Shown one piece after another: positions 1 through 10,086 of a DNA stretch of 21,102 nucleotides. The stretch lies in NCBI GenBank assembly GCA_036939355.1, contig JALLAP010000533.1, positions 1 to 21,102 on the forward strand. The letters run 5' to 3'. A program made the translations under genes and the position numbers. The notes below the pieces were generated by a model that saw only the letters and a list, made by a program, of their open reading frames with translations, searched no databases and had not been told where the DNA came from. Within the stretch, counting starts at the first letter, position 1. Each line of letters begins with the position of its first letter. The DNA comes from Thalassiosira profunda (Eukaryota; Bacillariophyta; Thalassiosirophyceae; Thalassiosirales; Thalassiosiraceae).

Positions 1-31
1 CGCTGGCGACAGAGTCGAAGAAGGCACTTAC

Positions 32-3000
32 TGTTCCGCAAATCTTGAAGTCCATGTCGCCGTAGTGGTCTTCGGTACCAGTAATGTCCAAGAGCAGCTC
101 GTTCGAGCCTGGGGCAAGGCCAACGCTGACGCCCGCAACAGGAGCAATCATTGGCACCCCAGCATCCAACAATGCGAGGGACACCCCACAGGCCGATGCC
201 ATGGAGGAAGAACCATTGGAACTAGTCACCTCGCTCGTCAATCGAATGGAGTACGGAAAGTCATCGATATGCGGCAGTGCTGGCAAGACCGCCTTCTCAG
301 CGAGATTTCCATGCCCAATGGCTACATCGACAGCAGCGTTTGCAACATCAGATCCAGAACTAGGGAGAAATTTCATTAAGCCAGACAAAGGCACTCACCT
401 CGTCGATTGGCAGATGCCCCTGCTCTCGACTTTACCACTCCCGTCGAGAAGTCTGGGAAATCGTAGTGGAGAAATGCCCTCTTTACCTGAAGCAACATGC
501 AACGCACGCCAGATTGATCAGTTCAGGTATGCGTCAGGTATGCGAGCATTTCGCGAAGCGCAACAGATACACAGACCAACACCTACCTCGCTCAAAACCC
601 CAGAATCGCCCATAAGCTCTCGCCCTGCCTTCACTCGCCGAGTGTTCATATCGGCTTCCATCTCGGCCTGGGTCCTGAGAAATCGCAGACTCCCAATGGG
701 GGAAACATTCTCATCGTCGTCTTGTATTTCCTCCTTTCCTTGCCCCTCGAAGGAGTAGGGATCAGCAATTGGCAGGCCTTCTCTTGGAGCGCCCTAAAGA
801 ACGAATGGCAGAACTGAGTGTTAGAAAAGAGAATCCCACGCAAAGAGTCGTCCCCGTCTCTGTCTACTCACCATCGTCGCTGTGCACAAGACCTGCGTCT
901 CGCCCCTCGAAAATAGTGCCGATCCGTGGACAGAATCAGGGAATATTGGAGCAGTGGCGGATATGGGCCGCACGACGTTGAGTCCCGGGCGCCCATCGGC
1001 GCGACGCTTCCTCGCGGCGCACTCTGCCATGGCCCTCTTCATCGTGCACTCGTGGACGTGATGCGACAATTTGACGAGGCATTCCGAGCCCTCGCCCTCA
1101 CGAATGGCAGCGCGATATACGCCGGCAAGCCTTTCGTCGTTAGGCATGAACTCCTCACGGAGCAATCTCGAGATTTCAGCTTGCAGCACATTCTCTCTTC
1201 GACCGCGGACTTTCTTCGACAAAAGGCTGCCTTCGTGAATGCGAGCCGAGTCATAGGAAGCGAGGCTTTCGGATTGCCCACCACAGTATCCAAAGAGCTT
1301 CATTGCCACATCCTCCAACCTCGACCAAACAAAGGCATTCGCCTCGTCAACGATCGCAATGCCATCCACGTCGGCGAACGGACCCTCGCTCACTGTTGAC
1401 GCTGCTCCAAACGAGTCCAGTCCAAGCAACTGGGCCACCTCCTCGTCTGTCATCAAGCCCTCGTCCTTTTCCTGCGCCATCAACTCGACCTCCTGTGTGT
1501 ATGTCTCCCGGAGATCCTCCTGTTTCTCGATGATAGGAAGAATGGCCTCGTGCGCCAAACGCAGTGTACTGACCACGCTTCCCTCGGCAATGCCTGGATC
1601 TTGGAGATGTTCCGCACTGCCAAGCGTCTGGCCCGCATTGGCTGAAAATTCCAGCATCAAAGTGCGATCTTTGGTCCCAGCGTAGAGGAGCTCGAACTGG
1701 CACTCGCCCAATTCTCCTGGCGTTGGGTCGAACACCACTGCCCCATCCCGCATGACGGCAAGCTTGACGCAAGCTGCTGCTTCCGCAGGGACTGGAAGGT
1801 TAGGGTGAGGATTCGAGTAGGACGATTGGTACAGAGCCGCAATCGCAGAGTTGATTGCAAGCGCCGTCGGATCGGCGTGCGTACGGTTCAGCGAGGCGTC
1901 AGCGGAGGGCCGTGGATCGTACGATTGCACCTCGCAATTGACCACGATGTTTTCCGGCAATGCACCGCAGGAAGAAGGCGACGCCAACCCCATCATCAGC
2001 CAGGGACGCACAGTCCATCCTACTACCCTCGCTGCCAATACCTCCTTATCAGACAGCGCGCCCGTGTTATCCTTCCGGCGTCGATTTCCGGGGATCTTGC
2101 CCGAGGCGTGGTATCGCTCGCGATATTCCACCTGCAGCGGAACAAACGACGCCCCGGACCGCGCGTCGGCCCTTTCGATGGCGTTCACGAGAAGCTTCTG
2201 GGCCGCCACTCGCCTTTGCTCAGCGGCCACCTCCAACCCGTCCTCTTCCTTTGGTGGGGTGGAAGGGGCGGCGCCATCCAGCACGACGGTGGATAGGACG
2301 CTCGTGCTCCCGGCGTGTCCCAAGATCGTCCCATCGGCCTGCGTGGTGATCATATCTCCCACGAAGGCGGGAACATGGGAGGACCCCAGCCCCATTGAAC
2401 GCGGCGCGGAAACTGGCGGAGGCCGGGCCAGTGCATCCGGGACTGCCGGTTGGACAGAAGACGAAACCCCAGGCTCCGTCGGAAGCGTCGATTCCAAACT
2501 CGCGTACGCCCTTGCTGGCCAATCATCGCCAATCATGCCAGACTTGGCATAATATTGTTTCTGTAACCCAAGCACCATAGCCTTTCGTCGGTCGCCTTTG
2601 TACCTTTTGCGCAAGTTCTTGTATTGAGTAGGCGTCACCCCGCACTCGCGCAGCACACGCTTTCCCTGCATCTTCCTTTGGAGGCGGGGAATCAACTTCC
2701 CCCCTTCAATATCACTGACAGCGAGGCGCTGCTTCTCGATCTCGGCAATGTCCTTGTCCAGTTTGGCCATGGCCTTCAATTGACGCGCCCCACTGAGTGG
2801 TGGTGGCCCCTCAGCGGTCAGGGAGGGGAACCATGTCAGAATTTCGAGGCTCTCCTTCATCTCAGCTACGGTCATACTTGCGGTGGGTTGTTTTAGTCGG
2901 TCCACCCCCTCTTCCGGGCTCACAGAAGAGGAAATAACAGGCTCCGACAGAAGCGTCGATTCCAACGCATTCCCCGGCCAATCATCGCCGACCATGCCAG

Positions 3001-4072
3001 ACTGGGCATAATATTCTTTCTGCAACCCGAGCAGCATAGCCTTTCCTTGGGCGTTTTTGTAAATTGTCTGGATTCTCTTGTTGAATTGGTTCGGCGTCGC
3101 CCCGCACTCGCGCAGCACGTGCACGTCCCGCATCTTCCCATGGAGACGGGAACCAAACTTCCACAGATCGCCATCATCGCTGGATAGGAACTCCTTCTCG
3201 ATCTCGGCAATTTCCTTGTTAAGTTTGGCCATGGCCTTCAAGCGACGGGTGCCACTGAGTGTCGGCGGCCCCTCAGCGGTCAGGGAGGGGTGCCATGCCG
3301 CCAATTCCGCGGCGTTATTTCTCTTCAGATCCCCGAAGTGCTCCTTTCTCTCTGCTGCAGTCATGCTTGCGGTGGGTTGTTTTAGTCGCTCCGTCCCCGT
3401 TAGCGCCCCCCGCAGATCCCCTCTTAGGTCGGTCGCAAGCCTGCCGTCGGTCAATCTGCCCTTCATGTTTCCTATCCCCGAGCTCAAGGATCCGCCGGGT
3501 GCTTCGTCCACGGGTGCGAACGTGCCTGGGATTTGTGCCGAGGCGGTGGATGCTGCGGATGGGGGCGGCAGCGGAAGTGTGTCGCCTACCAGCTCGACAG
3601 GGGGGGTGTCCGTCTCTGGCGGCGCCACCACAGCTTCAGGAACAGACCGATTTGTCCCCAAGCTGGCATTTGCAATAGCACCCGCAGCTTTCGCCCGGCT
3701 CTCCTTCTCCTTGAGCAAATTGGGCGGCAGTGGAATCGACAGAGACGGAGTCGACAGGTCCAGCGGGGGGATATCAAAATCGTCCTCGTTCGCAGTGCTC
3801 ATCAGTCGCCGCGGATTGCAATTTTCCTCCCGACGGAACGTTGGGGTTGTCGCGGAGGCCAAACCCGTGCGGGAGGCGTCGAACGGGTTCCCTGCCACTC
3901 CCAGAGCCCGGGAAGGGCCGCCCATTGCGATGATGGGTCGTCGGTGCACATGTTGGGTGGAGGACCGCCCATCGCCATGGCGAGTTGTCGAGGACCAGCG
4001 GCGGTGCGAAGAAAATGGAGCCACCGCCTGCGGCCGCGACGGCCGGAGCCGTGCGACGCGGGAGGGGATCAT
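32..4072 (-). CDS. Polyribonucleotide nucleotidyltransferase (PNPase), organellar, 3' end off the window
   Basis: PNPase is a phosphorolytic 3'-5' exoribonuclease that degrades and tails RNA in mitochondria or plastids. Exons read on the minus strand are 872-4072, 587-793, 399-486 and 32-321. Introns are 794-871, 487-586 and 322-398, and a further donor (GTAAGT) at 26-31 runs off the edge. The first RNase PH domain starts near residue 565 ([41 protein letters not shown]). The second starts near residue 1027 ([18 protein letters not shown]). It continues through the spliced exons with [23 protein letters not shown], the phosphate-site [13 protein letters not shown], and [10 protein letters not shown], which keeps the positions equivalent to E. 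coli D486, D492 and K494. KH and S1 domains must lie beyond the edge. The ATG at 4072 ([11 protein letters not shown], Arg/Ser-rich, acid-poor) looks like an organelle transit peptide; an in-frame ATG at 4234 is the alternative. Residues ~1-560 are an unusually long extension with two tandem modules. Confidence 0.9.
2450..3396 (-). repeat. Intragenic tandem duplication encoding two ~150-residue modules in the PNPase N-terminal extension
   Basis: Two consecutive units of about 489 bp lie in the first PNPase exon, roughly 2906-3396 (unit A, N-terminal) and 2450-2905 (unit B). Both begin with [10 protein letters not shown]. They share [25 protein letters not shown], a VLRECG motif, a KAM(L/V)LGLQK stretch, YYA(Q/K)SGM(V/I)GDDWP and a Ser/Glu-rich linker ending in SSSV. 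Unit B lacks about 13 residues after the MT(A/V)AE start. DNA identity is still obvious in several blocks, so the duplication looks fairly recent or homogenised. The modules are charged, probably helical, and match no family I recognise. Confidence 0.85.
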
Positions 4073-4165
4073 CGCCGGCAGTGGCGTGGGAGGGGCGGGC
4101 GGGCGTGGCGAGGGAGTGGGATTTGTGTTTGTGTGGCCAGGCGCGCCAGTGGCCCAGCAAGATCC

Positions 4166-4200
4166 GGCGATTTGGCGATTTTGGCGATTCGCCGAATCGC
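4166..4200. promoter_or_regulatory. GGCGATT triple repeat with palindrome in the PNPase/secreted-gene divergent promoter
   Basis: The 213-bp divergent spacer 4073-4285 contains GGCGATT at 4166-4172, 4174-4180 and 4183-4189. The last copy runs into the inverted repeat GCGATTC-GCC-GAATCGC at 4184-4200. Clustered copies ending in a palindrome are what a dimeric transcription-factor site looks like. The TTGGCGA core resembles E2F-type sites, but that is only a resemblance. If PNPase actually started at 4234 this would be coding sequence. Confidence 0.4.
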
Positions 4201-4285
4201 AAGCGGGAAAAAATAAGCTCAGTCTCGGGGTCATCCTCAAGTCCAGTTTCACCGACGCAGATTGCGTGCAGAGCAACAACAGAGC

Positions 4286-4909
4286 ATGCGGAGAACCACG
4301 GCAACAACCCTAATGGCCGCCCTGGCGCTGCAGTCCGTCGGCGCGCTGCGGGGAGCGGGCCAACGGGAGGGCGAGGGCGCGCCGAGAAACGGCCGGCCGG
4401 CGGAGGAGCGGGAGCTCATGCACTTTACCGTCGAGTTCGAAGAGTGCAAGGGCCGGGGCATCCAGAAGTGCGAGGAGTTGATCCAGAAAGACGTCGACAA
4501 ATACCCCGGCGTCTTCGAGGGCCGAGACCACCTGACGTACGAAGTGCATCAAATACGAACGCCCGACCAGCCCAATTACTACAAGGTGGGGCTCCGGACG
4601 AATGTGGAGGAGACGGGGGTGGTTGGGGTGAATGGGGACGGCTTGGTGTATTATCCCTGGCAGTGGTGCAAGACAGCCGACGACTGCTACGATATTGGTC
4701 CCTGGGATTGTAATGTGGGCACTCCCTTGACGGTCCGGCAGTGCTGCAAGATGATCCGTGCGACTGTTCCAGATAGGGATGTGAACGGTCATCGCATCGA
4801 CTGCTACGCGAGTCCGCCAATCGGCAGTGCGAGCAATCCGGAAGACAAAAGTAGAGTGTTGCTTCGCGTCGATGGCAATAAAGTGGTCGGGGCCCCGAAG
4901 AATGAGTAA
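4286..4909 (+). CDS. Small secreted cysteine-containing protein, unknown function
   Basis: A single-exon ORF of 207 residues. The ATG at 4286 gives MRRTTATTLMAALALQSVGA, a classical signal peptide (Arg-rich start, hydrophobic core, small residues before the cut). An upstream in-frame TTG is not used. The mature part has eight cysteines, an even number, including CKTADDC, a CC pair and DCYAS, which suggests disulfide bonding in an extracellular or secretory-pathway protein. A YYPWQW segment lies in the middle. I do not recognise the family. It is divergent from PNPase (213 bp) and its stop is only 20 bp from the convergent sulfotransferase stop. An AATAAA at 4877-4882 falls inside the coding region. 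Confidence 0.75.
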   Translation: MRRTTATTLMAALALQSVGALRGAGQREGEGAPRNGRPAEERELMHFTVEFEECKGRGIQKCEELIQKDVDKYPGVFEGRDHLTYEVHQIRTPDQPNYYKVGLRTNVEETGVVGVNGDGLVYYPWQWCKTADDCYDIGPWDCNVGTPLTVRQCCKMIRATVPDRDVNGHRIDCYASPPIGSASNPEDKSRVLLRVDGNKVVGAPKNE

Positions 4910-4929
4910 ATGTATTGCAAACAAACCAT

Positions 4930-6162
4930 CTATGAATCGTCTCGCAACATTTGACGTGCCCACTCCGGTACCTTCAGCCCCAGAGTGACGTAATCAATTG
5001 ATAGAATCTCCAGCCCCTTCCGCACTGTCTGCGCAGTGTAGAATTGCTGCACCTTGGCCGGAGCGTGCGTCGAGTGGAACCGTCCTTCCAGTCCGGTGTT
5101 CTTCTTCCCCGTCTTCACCTTCTCCATATAATTGAAGCTAGCGTTCAGGGTTTCTGGGAGTGGCCCGCCGTATCGATTGGCCATTCGCTCGAGGTCGAAC
5201 ATAAAGTCCTGGCCCATATTTCCCACGAAGTCAAATGTGTCGAGCTTTCGATAGAGATCGCAGGCCAAAGCCTGTGGTGTAAAGTGCACGTTCCATTTCA
5301 GCGGCAATGCATCCACATATGCTGCAAACCACTGCTTGTCGTGACCTTCGAGGCCCTCCGTCAACGATGGATACAGGTTGCCTTTACGATCCGCCAAATC
5401 CTTGCCGGCATTGAATACGACGTTGGGTTCGCAGTGCCCCTCGATTCGCCGGACGTTCGGCTTGTAGCATTTGTCGAGGAAGCCAGATAACAATCTCTCC
5501 AACGGATCTCGCAAAAATACTGCCCACGGTGATCCCTCGGGCATTTCTTTCCTTGTTCGCCAAATACAATTTCTCTTGCCGCACGATCCCGGGACCGTGC
5601 ATTCGTCGGCGTTGAGCCTGCAAAACACCCTCCGCCACTCTGTCGTCGCCACCTTGCCAATCGTACAGAAGTTGAAGGCTGGCTGAGTTGTGTAGAAGTG
5701 GTGCCAAAACCCGTACACGCCGTTGTGTTGGGTATCTCTCAGTAGCGTTTGGAACCACCAAGGAATTGGCGGCACGGTGATATTCGCCTCTGGCGGGGGG
5801 TTGAAATACTCCAGGGTCTTCGCCATGCACGCCTTGCCGTCGACGCCTTCAGGGCAAGGCAGAATATGGGCGTAGGAGCTGTCGTAGGACCGTCGTATTA
5901 TGCGATCCGCTTCATCCTCGTGCACTCTGCTGTCCTCTTCTCTACCCTCGTCCGCTTCATAGTAATATTCATCGTCGTTTGACGTTGCATACATCCCCGC
6001 CGACGATGTTTGCTGATAGACATTGAGCGCCACCATCACGAAGAGCAGAAGAACCAGCATCTTATTGACCTGCCCCCCTGATGCGGGGGCGGGTGGCGAG
6101 TGGACGCCATTTCCATTCGCCAGCTTCGTTTGCAACTTCTCGCGCATCGTGCTTCGTGCCAT
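4930..6162 (-). CDS. Type II membrane sulfotransferase (carbohydrate sulfotransferase-like)
   Basis: An intronless gene of 410 residues. It probably transfers sulfate from PAPS to a glycan or glycoprotein in the Golgi lumen. A short basic cytosolic tail is followed by one membrane segment at residues ~34-51 (KMLVLLLFVMVALNVYQQ), an acidic, Tyr-rich stem, then the catalytic domain. FCTIGKVATTEW (residues ~165-176) fits the 5'-phosphosulfate-binding loop, and FLRDPLERLLSGF (residues ~216-228) fits the 3'-phosphate-binding motif with its Arg and Ser. Several luminal cysteines and NIT/NAS sequons agree with a secretory location. The acceptor substrate cannot be read from the sequence. The start is the first ATG (MARSTMREK). 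The tail-to-tail distance to the secreted gene is 20 bp. Confidence 0.82.
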   Translation of the reverse strand: MARSTMREKLQTKLANGNGVHSPPAPASGGQVNKMLVLLLFVMVALNVYQQTSSAGMYATSNDDEYYYEADEGREEDSRVHEDEADRIIRRSYDSSYAHILPCPEGVDGKACMAKTLEYFNPPPEANITVPPIPWWFQTLLRDTQHNGVYGFWHHFYTTQPAFNFCTIGKVATTEWRRVFCRLNADECTVPGSCGKRNCIWRTRKEMPEGSPWAVFLRDPLERLLSGFLDKCYKPNVRRIEGHCEPNVVFNAGKDLADRKGNLYPSLTEGLEGHDKQWFAAYVDALPLKWNVHFTPQALACDLYRKLDTFDFVGNMGQDFMFDLERMANRYGGPLPETLNASFNYMEKVKTGKKNTGLEGRFHSTHAPAKVQQFYTAQTVRKGLEILSIDYVTLGLKVPEWARQMLRDDS

Positions 6163-6446
6163 TGTTGGTGCATCTCAACATGGACCAAGCGCCACAAACC
6201 CTCTCCTCGGTCCTCCACTGATATTACAATCCCGCTATACACCAGCCGATCTCTTCCCGCCCACTATCGTCCCCTCGGTGGCGCGGGGCTTGCTTGGGTC
6301 AGCTCAGCGCGCTGCAACGTTGGGGTGCGGGGTTGCTACCTTGCGGTGGAGAGCGTTTGGAGTGGTGGAGCGAGTGGAGGACGTAGAGTAAGTACCACTT
6401 AGCCGTTAGGTACCGAGCCAGCCAACCCTCCTCAACAACGTGTCTC

Positions 6447-8797
6447 TTACAAACGACTTCGCACAATGCTGCCCAGTCCAAGAGCCTCCTTCACCAGCTG
6501 GGCATCGCTGGTGACTTTATCTGACTCCTCCTTTGCAGCCAGCACCACTGAATCCTTTTCTGCGGGGATGTGCACATCGCTGTACCCCGGGACGGTGCTT
6601 CCTCCGCGGGCATCGTCGCGGGACTTGCTCTTGTACACCCGCTTGGCGTGGTCGTCTTCCAGGGCCATGCACTTTTGCAGCAATTGCGAGAGGACGTCGC
6701 CGTCGTTCGAACTTCCTCCACGAAGGATGGACGGTAGCTCTTTGAGAAGCATCGAGTGCTGGTGTTTCCATTCGGCATTGGAATCCGTGTGGGATGCCTC
6801 GTTCCACGGAAGCACCGGCCAGTTGACAATGGGATTGGAAGGCGTGGCAACTGCTGCCTCAACAGCGCTTCCACTGATGCCGTTCAATTCCACGTGTCTC
6901 AGAGCAGTGTTCAACGAAACCTGCCCTCCCTTCTTTGCAAACTGCACCAGTCGATCCAACAGTCCACGCAAAGCGTACCGCTGGATGGCGTCAGTGTACG
7001 CCCGCACGCCAATCTGCCTTCCCTTTTCCGTCAGCTGATTGGATCCAAGCCCCGGTATGGCCTTGTCCGTCTTGAACACCACTTTCTTCGAGCTGGCGCC
7101 CTCGCCTGCCGACTGGCTCTTGCCAGCATACACCAACGAATCCCTCGCGTCGACGAGCAAGTCCATCATGCCCGCCCGCAGTATCTTCCATCCCGTGTAG
7201 AAATCGTGCCGCTTCGCCTTCCTCCGGTTGGCGAACTTCACCTCGCTCCGCGCGATCGTGTACGGACTGTACTGGAGCAGCCACCCTGGCGTCAGCTGGT
7301 TCATTCCACCAGGACCGTCCGTAATCAGCGAGAACGGGAGGGTGATGCGCTGCGGAGGCAGTTGAACGCCGGCCGCGACGATGGAGTAGGGCGCCGAGGT
7401 GAGATCCACAGGAAATTTGATGACGCTGCCCAGTCCCCAGAAGGTGCCCTCGCCAACGCTCGTTTCCTGGTCCGGGATCCGTCCAGTGTGGTTGCTTCCG
7501 ACATTGCTTCCGTAGCCCACATTCCCTCGTCCCAACGGCCACAGAATGCCAATAAGCAAGCTCTGGTGGTGAGAGTTGGCATTCGGCCCGAAGATCGTGC
7601 AGTGCACCTCGCCACCGCTCACGTGCGAGTCTGGGCCGTAGATGGCATTGGCGGTGAAGCTGTGTGGCCCCACCTCTGACCGTTCCATGAGAAAGACGTG
7701 GTGCGCGTCCGATTGGGAGGTGATGGTGGAGTCCCACTGGAGCAGCGCGTGAGAGACGGTGGATCCGTCCTTGATTACAGCGTTCGGAAGCAGCAGCGCC
7801 GACGTTACAGAGGTGGCAGAATCGACCGTCGAATGCGGTAGCAGATGGACGTGGCTAGCTTTCGGGGTGTGGATGACGGAGGAATGGGGGCACAGTAGGT
7901 TCATTGCTAGCGATCCGACGTCTGATTGGGCGAAGGAAACGAGGGGGGCGATGGTGCCTCCATTGGAATCCATATTGAGATCGCGGCAGACGTCCACCAG
8001 AGTGCTATAGACGGAGAGTTGGACGTTGCGTGACATGAGATGTGAGTGCAAAACAAACACCGTAAGTAGGTACAAAAAGACAACGCACAAAGGTAAACGC
8101 ACCTTTCCACTTTCGCATTGACCACCCTGCCTCCGCCCGCTTCCGGCCCGACCTCCACGTCCATCGATCCCTCGGCCATATCGAAGTTGAACTTCTTCTT
8201 GCTCTTCGCCACATCGCTCTCCGAGCAAGAAACGGCGCCGCAGCCAATCATCGCGGCGTACTTCATCACGTGCGAATTGGCCACCTCGGAGTTCTTGTGC
8301 ACCGAGCACCCCGGCTCCAAGATGCAGTTCTGAACGAGTCCATTGTTCGACACCCCCACCAATTTGCTGAGACTGCCTGGCATCGAGTCTTTTTTGACGG
8401 CATCGGGCCCATCCAGCAGCACACCTAGGAGAACTTTCCCACCAAAGGTGGTGCTCCGAATCTGTGCCTTGAGCGAGCTGGAAAGATCCCAGTTGGCCAT
8501 AGTGCTACCCTCCCCGTTGCCGGCCACGCGGTACATCGCTTTGATCGCCGTCTTGTCGTCCGCCACGCGACAGTTGCACTCTCCCAACATTGTCGCCCGC
8601 TCCTTCTCCGACAAGGGCCGGATGACGTACGTGGACGTCGGCCGGCGCTCGTCGCCCGATTCGAGGTTGGGCAGCGCGACGACCGTCGCATCTTGCGTGG
8701 AATTGAGGGCGGACAGGAGAGCCTGCGTGCGGGCGAAGTAGGCGTGCCGCGCCGCGCGGCTTTGATGGAAGGGGGCTAGAACGTCGCTCTCGGTCAT
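6447..8797 (-). CDS. DUF4954 family protein (left-handed beta-helix type), two exons
   Basis: Exon 1 is 8103-8797 and exon 2 is 6447-8004. The intron 8005-8102 (98 bp) starts GTGCGT and ends in a pyrimidine-rich stretch with CTATAG; it is a phase-2 junction that rebuilds a Ser codon. The product is 750 residues. The centre carries the motifs I associate with DUF4954: DLNMDSNGGTIAPL, FAQSDVGSLAMNLLCPHSS, then beta-helix-like runs with FGPNANSHHQSLLIG, GNVGYGSNVGSNHTG, EGTFWGLGSVIKFP and APYSIVAAGV. Such parallel-helix regions resemble hexapeptide-repeat acyl/nucleotidyl transferases, but the biochemical role of the family is not known to me. No signal peptide is seen at MTESDVLAPF, so it is probably cytosolic. 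I recall the family mainly from Bacteroidetes and some protists. It lies upstream of, and on the same strand as, the sulfotransferase, with 284 bp between them. Confidence 0.8.
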
Positions 8798-9279
8798 GGT
8801 CGATTGATTGGGCTTCGTCCGCTGGGGAGGGTGGATGGCAGACGTTGCCGCGCGGTAGTGTGGGGGCTATGGAGGGTATGGGGCTGAGAAGGCAGGCGGG
8901 CCACTCTGTACGAAAGCAGCGCAGGATTGTGAGCGTGAGGCGGCCGGAGGGGCTGGTCTTACTTCATTATTCGTTTCGGATACCGACTGCGTAGGAATTA
9001 GTACCTAACCTACAAGCAGCAACTTTTTCACTCACAAAATCGGCGCCTCCTCGGCCGGCGCCCCCGACCCCTTCCCCCTCCTCTCTCCACTTGGCTCAAA
9101 TTTTCTGTCGGCGCACCCGAAGGCGGATCCGGCAACCATGAGAGGAGGAGGATGCCGCTGCTCACACAGCTTGTGCATCTTGTGCACATCTCGTGCTCAT
9201 ATCGCACCCTTTTCACCACTGCAACCAAAAGCAAACGGGCATCGAACGAATCAACTTGATACTAATATCCTCTTCGCAC
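8798..9279. promoter_or_regulatory. 482-bp divergent intergenic region
   Basis: This separates the DUF4954 start (minus) from the secreted Lys-rich gene start (plus), so it presumably holds both promoters. It contains short TTGTGCA direct repeats around 9170-9187 and the sequence TAGTACCTAACCTAC near 9000. A reverse ORF here is Arg/Gly-rich low complexity and unconvincing. No RNA gene or repeat family is seen. Confidence 0.45.
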
Positions 9280-9951
9280 ATGAAGCACTCCGCCGCATTT
9301 CTGCTGGCGCTGGCCGCGGTCGGCGCCGTCCAGGCTGTCGAGACGAATAGCGTGAGTTAGTGCTGCTCCAGAGCCGCTAGGATACCCTAGGATACCCCCG
9401 AGTTCCAATTGCAACCTCGCCGTCGCCTCTGACGTCTTCATCGGAACTGACATCCCAAATTGCAGAACCAGGACAGATTCCGCCGGCAACTCGTTGGTAG
9501 AGAGCGGGATCTCGGCGTCACCGGCGACAACACGCGGAAGCAGGAGAAGAAGCTGGAGAATGCGGTCGGGGCGCTGGAGGGGATGGAACCTGCAATTGCC
9601 GAGATGGCGGCGGAGGTTGAGCATCTGATGGGCGATGTCGAACACGATATGGAACACCTGCAGCATGAAGAGGACGGAAAGAAAAAGCGGAAAGGGCGAA
9701 GTGGTAGTCACAAGAAGAAGGGCGACCGCCAAAAGAAGGAGAAATCTGGCAGGAGGCGGAGGCACGGCAAGGCCGCGAGCAGCACACATCCTACCACGTC
9801 TGGCGGCACGGCCCCTACTGATGGGCCTAGAAAGCGTCATCATGGCAAGGCGGAAAAGGCGCACGATCCGCTGACCGAGCATGAGAAGATGGAGAAGGAG
9901 CTGAAGGCGGCGTCGCACGGCAACGGCAAGGCGAGGAAGCTGAGAAAGTAA
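9280..9951 (+). CDS. Secreted lysine-rich protein with RXL and KxxK motifs (silaffin-like candidate)
   Basis: Exons are 9280-9351 and 9466-9951; the intron 9352-9465 (114 bp) has GTGAGT and TTGCAG ends and is phase 0. The 185-residue product begins MKHSAAFLLALAAVGAVQA, a clear signal peptide that almost fills exon 1. Shortly after it comes RQL (31-33), matching the Arg-X-Leu processing motif known from diatom silica-associated proteins. Residues ~48-95 are an acidic amphipathic stretch with Glu/His, followed by a very basic part with KKKRK, HKKK and RRRR. Near the C-terminus is K165-xx-K168-xx-K171. About 14 percent of the mature chain is lysine, but serine is lower than in classic silaffins. 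A role in cell-wall or extracellular matrix is plausible and unproven. It could instead be a generic basic secreted protein. It is divergent from DUF4954 and convergent with the gene at 10087. Confidence 0.7.
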
Positions 9952-10086
9952 TGGACCATTGTGGGGTATCGGAGGATCGATTCACATCACTGCACGTAAA
10001 GATAGATAGAATAATTGCCACAGATTGCAGCAAATTCAGCAAATTGCAAAGAACTCATTCGTCTAGATTGCTCGCAGTTTCCCTTT

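Noticed and set aside
322..398. Alternative acceptor CCCTAG upstream in the third PNPase intron
   Set aside because: It puts a stop codon in frame. The later GATGTAG acceptor gives the expected [13 protein letters not shown] junction.
4073..4234. Upstream ATG at 4234 as the PNPase start
   Set aside because: It would add a Pro-rich 54-residue stretch over the GGCGATT/palindrome cluster, whereas ATG 4072 begins a typical transit peptide. Kept as an alternative only.
3078..4313. Long plus-strand open frame (411 codons) antisense to PNPase
   Set aside because: Low-complexity Ser/Pro/Arg product with no motif. It mirrors a coding strand with strong PNPase motifs and is a GC-driven shadow.
9377..9396. 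Exact 10-bp tandem duplication CTAGGATACC inside the intron of the secreted Lys-rich gene
   Set aside because: Short and intronic, probably a simple slippage event with no further structure.
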